Source: Candidatus Phocaeicola excrementigallinarum (GTDB lineage Bacteria; Bacteroidota; Bacteroidia; Bacteroidales; Bacteroidaceae). Taken from it: DNA of 36,327 bases. The stretch is taken from contig DWVR01000054.1 in assembly GCA_019120125.1 (NCBI GenBank), positions 1 through 36,327 of the forward strand, given 5' to 3'. Position numbers and translations under genes: made by a program. Of this stretch, positions 26,126-33,970 are shown piece after piece (positions within the stretch are counted from its first letter, which is position 1; each line of letters opens with the position of its first letter). Under the pieces are notes generated by a model, which saw only the letters and a program-made list of their open reading frames with translations, searched no databases and was not told where the DNA came from.

Positions 26126-26133
26126 CAAAGTTA
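26126..26133 (-). promoter_or_regulatory. -7 element of nadA
   Basis: The minus strand reads TAACTTTG, a match to TAnnTTTG. It would start a transcript near 26119, just before the closing stem of the leader fold. No clear -33 box is seen. Confidence 0.5.
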
Positions 26134-26145
26134 AAAACTTTTCGT

Positions 26146-26319
26146 TTATCCACCTTTTAAAATCCGGTTATAATGTGTTTAAATAGCGGATATAAAAAAC
26201 GGTCAGTTTTTTTGTTTTGTTGGTTTCTTTCCGGCTATAAGGATTCGGACGGATTTCGCAAGAATTTCTTTTCATTTTCTATTCTCAGGTTATTTACACG
26301 TTTTCCACCGTTTTCAACA
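26146..26319. other. AT-rich spacer with DnaA-box-like 9-mers
   Basis: The spacer between nadA and the SpoU gene holds no gene. It has TTATCCACC (26146), one base from the DnaA box TTATCCACA, and a phased trio TTATTTACA, TTTTCCACC and TTTTCAACA starting at 26290, 26301 and 26311. These may be chance matches in AT-rich DNA. Confidence 0.25.
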
Positions 26320-26338
26320 GGGTTATGAATATAGTTCG

Positions 26339-26346
26339 TATCTTTG
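26339..26346 (+). promoter_or_regulatory. -7 element of the SpoU methyltransferase gene
   Basis: TATCTTTG lies 15 bases before the chosen ATG at 26362. It overlaps the alternative TTG start at 26344, which argues against that start. Confidence 0.65.
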
Positions 26347-26361
26347 TGGGGTGAAACCAAT

Positions 26362-26946
26362 ATGTTTTCTGATATGTCTGATTTGAGAAAGCTGAAGATA
26401 ACTGAAATGAACCGCCTGACGGTGGACGAGTTTAAAGAAGCCCGGAAACTGCCGTTGACGGTGGTGCTCGACGATGTGAGAAGCCTGCACAACATCGGTG
26501 CGGTGTTCCGCACATCGGATGCTTTCCTGATCAGCAGGATCTATCTTTGTGGAATTACGGCTGTTCCTCCTCATCCGGAAATGCACAAGACGGCATTGGG
26601 AGCTGAACTGACGGTGGACTGGGTATATTGCAAGACCACGCAAGAGGCTGTGGAAGAGCTTCATGGAGAAGGATATACGGTGCTGGCCATCGAGCAATGT
26701 GAGGGAAGTACGATGCTTGACGAGTATAAGCCCGAGCCGGAACGGAAATATGCGCTGGTGTTGGGAAACGAGGTGAAAGGCGTGAAACAGGAAGTGGTCG
26801 ACATGTGTGACGGATGTATCGAGATTCCGCAATACGGCACCAAGCATTCGTTGAATGTGTCAGTCACCGCGGGAATCGTGTTGTGGGAGTTTGCCTATAA
26901 GATGCGTAAGCTGGAATCCGATCCTGTTGACAATCCTGTGGAATGA
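26362..26946 (+). CDS. TrmH/SpoU-family RNA 2'-O-methyltransferase
   Basis: About 194 residues with all three SPOUT motifs: motif 1 LDDVRSLHNIGAVFRTSDAF, motif 2 ALVLGNEVKGVKQEV and motif 3 IPQYGTKHSLNVSVTAGIVLWEF, which form the trefoil-knot SAM site. There is no long N-terminal substrate-binding domain, as in the short TrmL/TrmH-like forms. The methylated nucleotide (tRNA or rRNA ribose) cannot be decided. Starts at 26362 or 26374 are both possible; the promoter allows either. Confidence 0.9.
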   Translation: MFSDMSDLRKLKITEMNRLTVDEFKEARKLPLTVVLDDVRSLHNIGAVFRTSDAFLISRIYLCGITAVPPHPEMHKTALGAELTVDWVYCKTTQEAVEELHGEGYTVLAIEQCEGSTMLDEYKPEPERKYALVLGNEVKGVKQEVVDMCDGCIEIPQYGTKHSLNVSVTAGIVLWEFAYKMRKLESDPVDNPVE

Positions 26947-26984
26947 CGGTTAATATCTTGTTTGTTTTCTGTTAATTCATTGAT

Positions 26985-27007
26985 GGACAATGATTCTACA
27001 ATTGTCC
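26985..27007. terminator. Small hairpin at convergent gene ends
   Basis: GGACAAT and ATTGTCC pair around a 9-base loop and overlap the stop of the minus-strand DUF4294 gene. A TTTT follows on the plus side. It is a weak terminator candidate. Confidence 0.35.
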
Positions 27008-27598
27008 GTTTTCCACAAGTGTGGCCACACGCTCTATCATCTTGTCCTCGTCTTCCGGGTGGTAGCCTTTTTTCAGACTGGCGCCGAAAAGGGCCGCGAA
27101 AGTCTGGTAGAAGCCGGCTTTGAACGGTCCCATGAAAGCGCGTACCAGTTGGAAGGATGACTGGTTGCATTCACGGTTCACCAGCTTTATCAACAGTTTT
27201 CCCTGTGAGAAGGTCAGTTTCTTCATTCTTGGAGTGTATTGCTGCTTCAGTCCTTTTTCCACGGCCTTGATATGTTTCTGTTTGGCTTCCTCGTCAGGAA
27301 GCGTCTCCAGATATTCGTATGTTTCGATGACGGCATTCCGCACTTCCTTGGCGATGGGGAGTGTCTTTTTCACGTCTCTCACCAGTTTGTAATAATACCT
27401 TTCCTGCCGTCTGTTCTTGAATTCCAGTTTCGGGTAAACATATACAGTCCTGAGCGTTATATGGGGTATAGTGTCGCCGTTGTATACGATGGCCGGAACC
27501 ATGTAGCCTTGGATGGAGGTCTGGAGTTTTTCCTGCCCGGAAGATTCCGACACGAAACCGGCCGAAAGGAACAATGCTATGTATAACCATCGTTTCAT
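26996..27598 (-). CDS. DUF4294 domain-containing exported protein
   Basis: A 200-residue protein with an N-terminal signal peptide (MKRWLYIALFLSAGFVS) and the DUF4294 body: VYNGDTIPHITLRTVYVYP, then KNRRQERYYYKLVRDVKKTLPIAKE, and KKLTFSQGKLLIKLVNRE. The family is restricted to Bacteroidetes and has no known function; it probably works in the periplasm. A TATTTTTG element lies only five bases before the ATG, so the transcript may be leaderless or the element may be fortuitous. It converges with the SpoU gene. Confidence 0.85.
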   Translation of the reverse strand: MKRWLYIALFLSAGFVSESSGQEKLQTSIQGYMVPAIVYNGDTIPHITLRTVYVYPKLEFKNRRQERYYYKLVRDVKKTLPIAKEVRNAVIETYEYLETLPDEEAKQKHIKAVEKGLKQQYTPRMKKLTFSQGKLLIKLVNRECNQSSFQLVRAFMGPFKAGFYQTFAALFGASLKKGYHPEDEDKMIERVATLVENGQL

Positions 27599-27603
27599 GT
27601 GCG

Positions 27604-27611
27604 CAAAAATA
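27604..27611 (-). promoter_or_regulatory. -7 like element abutting the DUF4294 start
   Basis: The minus strand reads TATTTTTG, with its last base five bases before the ATG. The predicted transcript start coincides with the start codon. Confidence 0.4.
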
Positions 27612-27680
27612 GGAATAATAATCCGATTTTTCTTCTATTGTTAACGTATTTATAGATGTTTGTCAATCCTGTTTATATCT

Positions 27681-29726
27681 ATGTGGAAAAAGTGTTGTTT
27701 TATCTGTATATTAGGGTGTTGTGCCTGTTTAAAACTCTGTGCGCAATCAAATTGGACGGAGTGGTTGGAGCAGACGGACAGTGACGAGGCGTTGTCTGCC
27801 ATGCAGGAACGCTATGAGGAGCTCAGTGAACTGGCGGAGCATCCTTTCAACATCAATGCCGCAACGAAGGAACAGTTGGAGCGTCTCCCGTTTCTTTCCG
27901 ACAGGATGATAGAGAATATTCTGTATTATCTGTATAAATACGGACCGATGCTGACAAAGAATGAGTTGCTTGGCGTGGAGGGCATGGATGTGCAGACACG
28001 TCGGTTTCTGGAGGATTTCATTTATGTCGGTCCGTCTGAATCGGAAGATGACGGATTAAGTTTCCGGAAGGTGTGGAAATACAATAAACAGGAGTTGTTG
28101 ACACGTGTGGATTTCCCTGTGAATAAAAAGGCGGGTTATGCCGGCTATCCGGAAGAGACGCTTCAGAATAGTCCGAATAAAAAATATATGGGAGATCCTT
28201 TCTATCATAACTTGCGGTATAAGTTTCAGTATAAGGACCGGATTTTTCTTGGACTTACCGCCGAGAAAGATGCGGGAGAACCTTTTTTCAGCAAATACAA
28301 CCGGAAAGGATATGATTTTTATTCCGCCAGTCTGTTTTTGAAAGATTTCGGACGGATAAAGGCATTGGCGTTCGGAAACTATCGGGCGAGTTTCGGTTAT
28401 GGTCTTGTCATGAACATGGGATTCAGTATCGGAAAGTTCTCTTCCATGGCGGGGTTGAACCGGAGGGGAAAAGGATTGTCGAAATACACTTCTGTGAATG
28501 AGGCGGATTATCTTCAGGGAGCGGGAATGGAAGTGGAGCTGGCCAGACGTTGGTCGGCCACTGTCTTCTATTCTTTCCGCAAGCAGGATGCACGTGTGGA
28601 AAACCAGTTCATAAGGACGTTGAAAACAGACGGATATCATCGGTTGAAAAAGGATATGGAAAAGAAGAATACTGTCAGTAATCATCTGACCGGATGTAAT
28701 TTATCGTATAACGGAAAATATATGGAATGTGGATTGACGGCTGTTTATAATGTTTTCAACAAAGTGTTGAATCCTGACCTCCGCCTGTATAACCGATACT
28801 ATCCGAGGGGAAAGGATTTCTTTAATATGGGAGCGGATTACAAGTTTTTTCTGAATAAGGTGATTCTGGCCGGGGAAGTGGCATTTGACAAGTCTGGTGC
28901 CTTGGCCATGCTCCATTCCTTGAGTTATTCACCGTCTGTGAATACCGTGGTGACAGTTATGAACAGATATTATGACAAACGTTATCAGGGTCTGTATGCA
29001 AACGGTTTCGGTGAAAACTCGCGTACACAAAATGAGTTGGGAATTTATATGGGATTGGAATCCAGCTTGTTGTCCAGGTGTAAGTTATTGACATATGTGG
29101 ATTTCTTTTATTTCCCATGGTACCGTTATCAAGTGGACAGACGGAAGACCATGGGAATGGAAGGTGTTTTCCAGTTAAGTTATTCACCGTCCAATTCACT
29201 GGATGTGTTGATAAAGTACAGTTACAAGAACAAGGCCAGGAACTTTACTCATGAAGAGAAGGGGAAGTATGTGTTGCCGAATATCCGCCAGCGTCTTCAC
29301 GGGCAAGTATCGTATGCCTGCAATGAATGGATGAACGTGAAGGGAGTGGCGGAATATATCCGTTCGTCTTATTGGAGACAGGAATCTTCCGATGGGTATG
29401 TAGGAAGCGGAACCGTGAAGTTGGGTACGGACCGTTTTCCGTTCCGGGGTTCAGTCACGACTTCCTGGTTTCATACGGACGATTATGCTTCGAGGGCCTA
29501 TCTGTATGAACCGGGATTGCTTTATGCCTATTCCATGTCGTCATTTTACGGAAAAGGACATCGGCTGGTCTTGATGGCGGACTGGCGGTGGAAAAAGCGG
29601 CTGACCGTCCAGGCAAAATGGGGATGGACACACTACCGCGACCGTAATCTGATCAGTTCAGGTACGGAAGAGATTCAGGGAAACGACAAGTACGACCTGC
29701 AGTTGCAGGTAAGGCTGAAGTGGTGA
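27681..29726 (+). CDS. Outer-membrane beta-barrel-like protein with helix-hairpin-helix motifs
   Basis: About 681 residues. A signal peptide (CCFICILGCCACLKLCAQ) is followed by a ComEA-like helix-hairpin-helix region, FNINAATKEQLERLPFLSD and MLTKNELLGVEGMD (about residues 50-105). The rest is a long series of alternating strands rich in Tyr, Phe and Gly (FGNYRASFGYGLVMNMG, YLQGAGMEVELARRW), ending KYDLQLQVRLKW as an outer-membrane barrel would. HhH motifs usually bind DNA, so a role at the outer membrane in DNA handling is conceivable but unproven. The ATG at 27681 is preferred over TTG 27660 because it starts the signal peptide. Confidence 0.8.
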   Translation: MWKKCCFICILGCCACLKLCAQSNWTEWLEQTDSDEALSAMQERYEELSELAEHPFNINAATKEQLERLPFLSDRMIENILYYLYKYGPMLTKNELLGVEGMDVQTRRFLEDFIYVGPSESEDDGLSFRKVWKYNKQELLTRVDFPVNKKAGYAGYPEETLQNSPNKKYMGDPFYHNLRYKFQYKDRIFLGLTAEKDAGEPFFSKYNRKGYDFYSASLFLKDFGRIKALAFGNYRASFGYGLVMNMGFSIGKFSSMAGLNRRGKGLSKYTSVNEADYLQGAGMEVELARRWSATVFYSFRKQDARVENQFIRTLKTDGYHRLKKDMEKKNTVSNHLTGCNLSYNGKYMECGLTAVYNVFNKVLNPDLRLYNRYYPRGKDFFNMGADYKFFLNKVILAGEVAFDKSGALAMLHSLSYSPSVNTVVTVMNRYYDKRYQGLYANGFGENSRTQNELGIYMGLESSLLSRCKLLTYVDFFYFPWYRYQVDRRKTMGMEGVFQLSYSPSNSLDVLIKYSYKNKARNFTHEEKGKYVLPNIRQRLHGQVSYACNEWMNVKGVAEYIRSSYWRQESSDGYVGSGTVKLGTDRFPFRGSVTTSWFHTDDYASRAYLYEPGLLYAYSMSSFYGKGHRLVLMADWRWKKRLTVQAKWGWTHYRDRNLISSGTEEIQGNDKYDLQLQVRLKW

Positions 29727-29818
29727 GAAACAATGGATGATTATAAGTCAGATTATCTGTGTGATCCGTTCGTGGTGAAAAAGACAGGATTTCGTTGTTG
29801 TTTTCCGGAAACGTCTTG

Positions 29819-29922
29819 ACAAATTCTATGGTCCGGCTTGTGGACTGTATAGTCCATATCGGTGAACCATACAGTCCACCGATATGAACCGTATGGTTCA
29901 CTGGCTGGACCATAGAATTTTT
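29819..29922. repeat. Five-unit 22-bp-period palindrome array
   Basis: Three 16-bp near-palindromes start at 29841, 29863 and 29885: TGGACTGTATAGTCCA, TGAACCATACAGTCCA and TGAACCGTATGGTTCA, with shared half-sites TGGACT and TGAACC. The spacers TATCGG and CCGATA are reverse complements of each other. Outer units at 29819 and 29907 hold a perfect 14-bp inverted pair (AAATTCTATGGTCC at 29821 and its complement at 29907). The array is a large, multiply foldable palindrome with an exact 22-bp step, in the 280-base gap before the radical SAM gene. Confidence 0.85.
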
Positions 29923-29944
29923 TTTGATGTTTTCTCTTTTCTTC

Positions 29945-29973
29945 TTTGGGTTCAGTTATTTTTATTACTTTTG
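29945..29973 (+). promoter_or_regulatory. Promoter of the radical SAM gene
   Basis: TTTG (29945-29948) and TACTTTTG (29966-29973) are 17 bases apart, slightly short of the usual spacing. The transcript would start near 29980, supporting the ATG at 30007. The 22-bp array ends just upstream, in a place suitable for an operator. Confidence 0.6.
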
Positions 29974-30006
29974 TGTGTCACAAGAATCATAAAAACATCA
30001 GGCTTT

Positions 30007-30786
30007 ATGTCAACAGTCATTTATCCGGCTCCTATATTCGGTCCCGTTCATAGCCGGCGGTTGGGCGTGTCGTTGGGAATCAACCTGCTTCCGGCCGACG
30101 GGAAGTTCTGTACTTTCGACTGCATTTATTGCGAGTGCGGTTACAATGGGCAGCATCGTCCCCGGCTGAAGGTGCAGACCCGTGAGGCGGTACGTGAGGC
30201 GCTTGAGGCCCGTCTGATTGACATGAAGCGAAACGGTCCTTCTCCCGATGTGCTCACGTTCGCGGGCAACGGCGAGCCTACGGCCAATCCTTATTTTCCG
30301 GAAATCATAGATGATACGCTGGCATTGCGCGACAAGTACTTTCCCGATGCGAAAGTCAGCGTGTTGAGCAATTCCACCTTTATCCGTAAGCCCGAAGTGT
30401 TTGCCGCGCTGGACAAGGTGGACAACAACATTCTGAAACTGGATACGGTGGATATCGGGTATATCCGTAAGGTGGACCGCCCTACCGGACATTACGACTT
30501 GAACGGGATAATCGAGGGAATGAAAGCTTTCAGGGGCAATCTGATTATCCAGACCATGTTCATGAAAGGAAAGACCGACGGCGGGGAGGATGTGGACAAC
30601 ACTTCCGACAAGTATGTGTTGCCTTGGCTGGAAGCGGTGAAGGAAATCGCTCCCCGTCAGGTGATGATCTATACAATCGACCGGGAGACTCCCGACCGCT
30701 TCCTGCAAAAGGCCACCCACGAGGAGCTTGACCGTATTGCGGCATTGGTGAGCGGTGCGGGAATCGCGGTGAGTGTCTCTTACTGA
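30007..30786 (+). CDS. Radical SAM protein
   Basis: About 259 residues. The cluster-binding CxxxCxxC is present in CTFDCIYCECG, preceded by PAPIFGPVHSRRLGVSLGINLLP, a stretch typical of a subfamily of short radical SAM proteins (COG0731-like). SAM-site segments TFAGNGEPTANP and VSVLSNST follow. COG0731 includes wybutosine-type tRNA-modifying enzymes and uncharacterised bacterial members; the reaction is unknown here. The frame is open to 29884 through the palindrome array, but the internal promoter favours the ATG at 30007. Confidence 0.88.
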   Translation: MSTVIYPAPIFGPVHSRRLGVSLGINLLPADGKFCTFDCIYCECGYNGQHRPRLKVQTREAVREALEARLIDMKRNGPSPDVLTFAGNGEPTANPYFPEIIDDTLALRDKYFPDAKVSVLSNSTFIRKPEVFAALDKVDNNILKLDTVDIGYIRKVDRPTGHYDLNGIIEGMKAFRGNLIIQTMFMKGKTDGGEDVDNTSDKYVLPWLEAVKEIAPRQVMIYTIDRETPDRFLQKATHEELDRIAALVSGAGIAVSVSY

Positions 30787-30819
30787 CAAAAAGAGGCTGA
30801 AACAGGGCTTGTTCTCATT

Positions 30820-31311
30820 TTACAGTTCAAGTTCAAGAGATGTCAGAAGTTCGCCTGACAGGTTCATGGCGACCATGTCATTCTGCTTCACCCAGTCGTT
30901 CCCGGAATCATCCCATCTATACAGTGCGATATAGAGCGCACCGTCAGTGCCTTCATCATAAGTCTGCTTGGCAATCACATCAGCATATTCCTGCTTTCCA
31001 CTGTTCCACGCGTCATATTCAATGGCATATCCGTTTTCATCATACAGGTAATTCAGGATGTGCGATTTCTCCCATTCTTCCGTTATGTCGTTCCACTTCA
31101 ACACTTCTTTCTGTGCCAGACGTTGCTCGCCGTCGTACACATAGTTGTATTTCAGAGTCGGAGACAGATATTTCCCACATATCGACTTACGGTACACAGC
31201 CTTGGCTGTGACAATTCCATCCTCAGAGGTTTCCGCATTGTATGCAAACCCACACCCGCCATATACGTTCAATGACGCTAAAAAAATCGTTGTTGCTGTA
31301 ATGATTTCCAT
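30820..31311 (-). CDS. DUF3836 domain-containing exported protein
   Basis: A 163-residue protein with a hydrophobic N terminus (ITATTIFLASLNVYG) that is probably a signal peptide. The body has repeated YVYDGEQRLAQKEVLKW, YLYDENGYAIEYDAW and ALYRWDDSGNDW units, which are strand-turn repeats typical of DUF3836, a Bacteroides family of small secreted proteins with no known function. It converges with the radical SAM gene. A TACCTTTG element lies about 42 bases upstream of the ATG. Confidence 0.78.
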   Translation of the reverse strand: MEIITATTIFLASLNVYGGCGFAYNAETSEDGIVTAKAVYRKSICGKYLSPTLKYNYVYDGEQRLAQKEVLKWNDITEEWEKSHILNYLYDENGYAIEYDAWNSGKQEYADVIAKQTYDEGTDGALYIALYRWDDSGNDWVKQNDMVAMNLSGELLTSLELEL

Positions 31312-31352
31312 ATCTTTCTTCTTTTAATTGTTTTTGTTTTCTTTTACTGACA

Positions 31353-31360
31353 CAAAGGTA
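31353..31360 (-). promoter_or_regulatory. -7 element of the DUF3836 gene
   Basis: The minus strand reads TACCTTTG. The -33 sequence is degenerate. Confidence 0.55.
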
Positions 31361-31422
31361 AGCAGGATATATCCCCTATCAGGTTATCACAATGTTATCG
31401 TTAGGTTAATTGTCGCCATACT

Positions 31423-31632
31423 TCAAGATGCCGACAGACTGGCATTCTGGCCTGTCAGTGAAAAGCAGGAATAGAAAGCCAAGATACGGTCTTTTAGTAG
31501 ATAGGTATATTTAGCCTGTGACTGCTGGGAGAGTGCGTCGGCAAGTTTCATCTTGATTTCATTGTATTCGAATACAGTCGATTTCCCGGCTGCATATTTT
31601 TCCAAGGCATACCGATACGTGAGTTCGACATA
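31423..31632 (-). pseudogene. C-terminal stub of a TolC-family outer-membrane efflux protein
   Basis: About 70 codons remain. The readable sequence YRYALEKYAAGKSTVFEYNE, followed by KMKLADALSQQSQAKYTYL and DRILAFY, is the typical final helical hairpin of TolC-like channels in Bacteroidetes. Everything upstream is missing: the frame runs straight into the transposase region at about 31632. The rest of the gene is not found on the far side of the transposase, so this is a deletion or rearrangement boundary as well as an insertion point. Confidence 0.7.
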
Positions 31633-32700
31633 AAATCAAAAGATAGTAAGTTGCCCGTCATTGATAAAGTTTACATCAATGGCGGGTTTCTTCTCAAAAA
31701 AGCAGTATGCTGCAATAGCCGACAAAGAGTTGGCTATAAAGTTATTGAATGAACGATGCCTGGAGTGTTCTATCTGTGCAATGTTCTTCAGCTCGTCATT
31801 CACAGTTTCAATCAAAGCTCTTTTTCTGATCAGGATCTTGTCGGCGATGCTCATCAGTGAGTTCTTCATATTGTTTTTAACTTTAGTGACAAGTTGTATG
31901 CCATTAAGGAAAAGGTTCTCAAACAGAGCCTGGCCGATATATCCCTTGTCGGCACACAGTTTTCCTTTAATGTTCTTCAGGAACTTACCCTGCTTCAGAG
32001 GCTCGCGGTCATCCACGTTTGCGGGAGTAAACATAAAATTGAGAATCTCTCCTTTATCATTGATTATCAAATGCAACTTGAATCCGAAGAACCATCCCAT
32101 AGAACATTTTCCACGCTCGGCAAGTCCTTCAAATGTCTTATGAATCAGAATCCTCTGGTTACGACAGACACGCAAAGGAGTGGAGTCTACAAAACTGATG
32201 CCGGTACAGGTCCCCAACAGGACTTTCTTGATAAAAATAGTCAGGGGCAACAGTACTTCCTTCTCCAGTTCCACAAAACGGTTATAGGCAACCTGTTTCG
32301 GGAAAAGATGTTTCAGATGTTTGCAGACATATTCCTTGTAATAATGCTTGAAGCAGCGGAAACCGCCGGAGTGGAACAGGATAAGAATTACCATAATCTC
32401 AGCATCACTCATTCGGTTGGGCTTGTTGCGATGCTTCTGTTTCTTGTCTTCAACCATATATTTTTCCTGTTGAAATGTAAATTCTTTGCAGAAATCATCG
32501 GCCATACAATAAATCTCTGTAAATCTGTATAAGGAATATACCTCTTTGAAATCAAGAGAGTTAGAAGAATTACCTTGTTTTCGGGTAATGAGTTGACAAC
32601 CGTTCCAATTGCCGTGGTCTGCATCGCTTTGCTTGTTCGGGTAACTCTTACGAATGCAAAAATAAGAAAAGGAATTGAATACACCAAAAAATGCCTGTTT
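31633..32700 (-). mobile_element. IS982-family insertion sequence (ends approximate)
   Basis: The transposase plus a short upstream region gives about 1.0-1.07 kb, the normal IS982 size. Terminal inverted repeats could not be fixed by eye; a weak candidate is GTAAGTTGCCCG near 31650 against CGGGTAACTCTTAC near 32639. No target duplication could be identified. Confidence 0.5.
31636..32505 (-). CDS. IS982-family transposase
   Basis: About 289 residues from the Met of MADDFCKEFTFQQEKY. The N-terminal part (NRMSDAEIMVILILFHSGGF, then YNRFVELEKEVLLPL) and the catalytic core match IS982 transposases. The DDE residues appear intact: Asp107 in SFVDSTP, Asp186 in LCADKGYIG and Glu233 in LIETVNDELK. 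The frame stays open upstream to 32775, so a longer product is possible, but no homologous sequence is evident there. It appears complete and possibly active. It borders the truncated tolC-like gene on one side and the nuclease-like gene on the other. Confidence 0.88.
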   Translation of the reverse strand: MADDFCKEFTFQQEKYMVEDKKQKHRNKPNRMSDAEIMVILILFHSGGFRCFKHYYKEYVCKHLKHLFPKQVAYNRFVELEKEVLLPLTIFIKKVLLGTCTGISFVDSTPLRVCRNQRILIHKTFEGLAERGKCSMGWFFGFKLHLIINDKGEILNFMFTPANVDDREPLKQGKFLKNIKGKLCADKGYIGQALFENLFLNGIQLVTKVKNNMKNSLMSIADKILIRKRALIETVNDELKNIAQIEHSRHRSFNNFIANSLSAIAAYCFFEKKPAIDVNFINDGQLTIF

Positions 32701-32705
32701 TTCAT

Positions 32706-32713
32706 TACCTTTG
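32706..32713 (+). promoter_or_regulatory. -7 element of the PD-(D/E)XK gene
   Basis: TACCTTTG lies 15 bases before the ATG at 32729. No good -33 box is seen, which may reflect the nearby insertion-sequence junction. Confidence 0.5.
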
Positions 32714-32728
32714 CAGAAAAAAGAAAGA

Positions 32729-33805
32729 ATGAATGACATCTGGAATGAAATATGTTTTGAGCTAAGAGCTTGCATTCAAAATAATGTCTTGGAAAAAGAT
32801 TATGAGAATGCGATTTGCAATTGTATGGTGCTCCTCGGTTGGAAGAAGTTTAGAGGTGAAATCATATCACAATACCCTGTACAAGCTGGGCATGAGAATA
32901 AATATGCTGATATTGTTGTTTTGCAAGATGGCGTTGAGCAGTTTGTGATTGAAATCAAACGACCAAACCACATATTGCAAGAAGAAGATGAAAGGCAGTT
33001 ATTTTCTTACATGCGTCTACTAAAACACCAAGTGATTTTTGGGCTTTATGTGGGTGATAAAATTCGTTTATACTACGATGATGTGGCCTCCCAACAATTC
33101 CCCGAACAAGTTTTTTCTTTAGACATTGAAGAAAACAACCCGGATGGGGTTAAATTCGTAGAACTCTTTTCTAAAGCGTCATTCAATATACAGACCTTGA
33201 CAGATTTTTGCAAAGGGCAAAAGGTAATAGCCCAAAAGCAAAAACAAATACAGGATGAAGTATCAAAAATACTATCTGACACAAGCGGACAAGTGTTCAA
33301 GGATGCGTTAAAAGAGAAATACCTAAACGAAGGGTATTCTGAAGATTGGGTAGAGTCCGTGCTTAACCAGTTTATTTTGACTGTTTCTCCATTGATTAAA
33401 GGAAACCAACCAGAAGTGGCAACTGTAATATCCGATTACGAATCTGTTGTTTCACATATAGTTAATCGCGATAAAACTAAATACGGCTTTTTAGGGAGCG
33501 GGCCATTGGCTAAAAGAAAATTTGTATTGGGTGTTGTCAGACATTTTGTAAGTAAGAACCCGAAGACATATGATGAATATGCTAAGATACTTAACAGCCT
33601 AAAGCCTGATTCACAAGGCGTAATTAGAACTTATGATTCCCTAACTAAAACGCAAATGATACGCTATTTTACAAAAGAAAAGGAATGCCTGAAAAGTATA
33701 GATGGAGTAAAATTTGTTGTCTGTAATCAGTGGGGCGATTTTAATATTGCTCCTATCGTACGTTTCGCAAATTCGCAGGGATATAATGCCATTGAATACA
33801 AGTGA
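32729..33805 (+). CDS. Lone type I restriction HsdR N-terminal-like nuclease protein
   Basis: A 358-residue protein. The first 90 residues match the HsdR_N nuclease form: LGWKKFRGEIISQYP, YADIVVLQDG (Asp61) and QFVIEIKRPNH (Glu75, Lys77), giving a PD-(D/E)XK triad. No helicase motifs follow, so it is not a full type I restriction subunit. The C-terminal half (about residues 250-358, with KRKFVLGVVRHFVSKNP and KTYDEYAKILNSLKP) is not recognised and may bind DNA. No methylase or specificity gene is beside it. The gene is AT-rich compared with the core, indicating transfer. Its role could be defence or mobile-element maintenance. Confidence 0.7.
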   Translation: MNDIWNEICFELRACIQNNVLEKDYENAICNCMVLLGWKKFRGEIISQYPVQAGHENKYADIVVLQDGVEQFVIEIKRPNHILQEEDERQLFSYMRLLKHQVIFGLYVGDKIRLYYDDVASQQFPEQVFSLDIEENNPDGVKFVELFSKASFNIQTLTDFCKGQKVIAQKQKQIQDEVSKILSDTSGQVFKDALKEKYLNEGYSEDWVESVLNQFILTVSPLIKGNQPEVATVISDYESVVSHIVNRDKTKYGFLGSGPLAKRKFVLGVVRHFVSKNPKTYDEYAKILNSLKPDSQGVIRTYDSLTKTQMIRYFTKEKECLKSIDGVKFVVCNQWGDFNIAPIVRFANSQGYNAIEYK

Positions 33806-33970
33806 GAAGTGCTGGTAGAATTGTTTTGGTATGCCTGAAACACAAACTTGCTACCATAGAAAAGTAAAGTCCTCACTTTGGGGTAACTCATAAGCCTTTG
33901 GGCAACTTAAAGGGCAATTTGCTGCTTCGTTCGGAACAAACGTGGAGTCCAAAGGGGTGCAATCCTGCTG

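Noticed and set aside
29819..29922. Simple rho-independent terminator of the upstream gene
   Set aside because: A terminator does not need five units with an exact 22-bp step, and the array lies 90 bases after the stop codon, close to the next promoter.
30787..30819. AAAAAGAGGCTG as a second copy of the element at 21001-21155
   Set aside because: Only about 12 bases match and no opposite arm is present.
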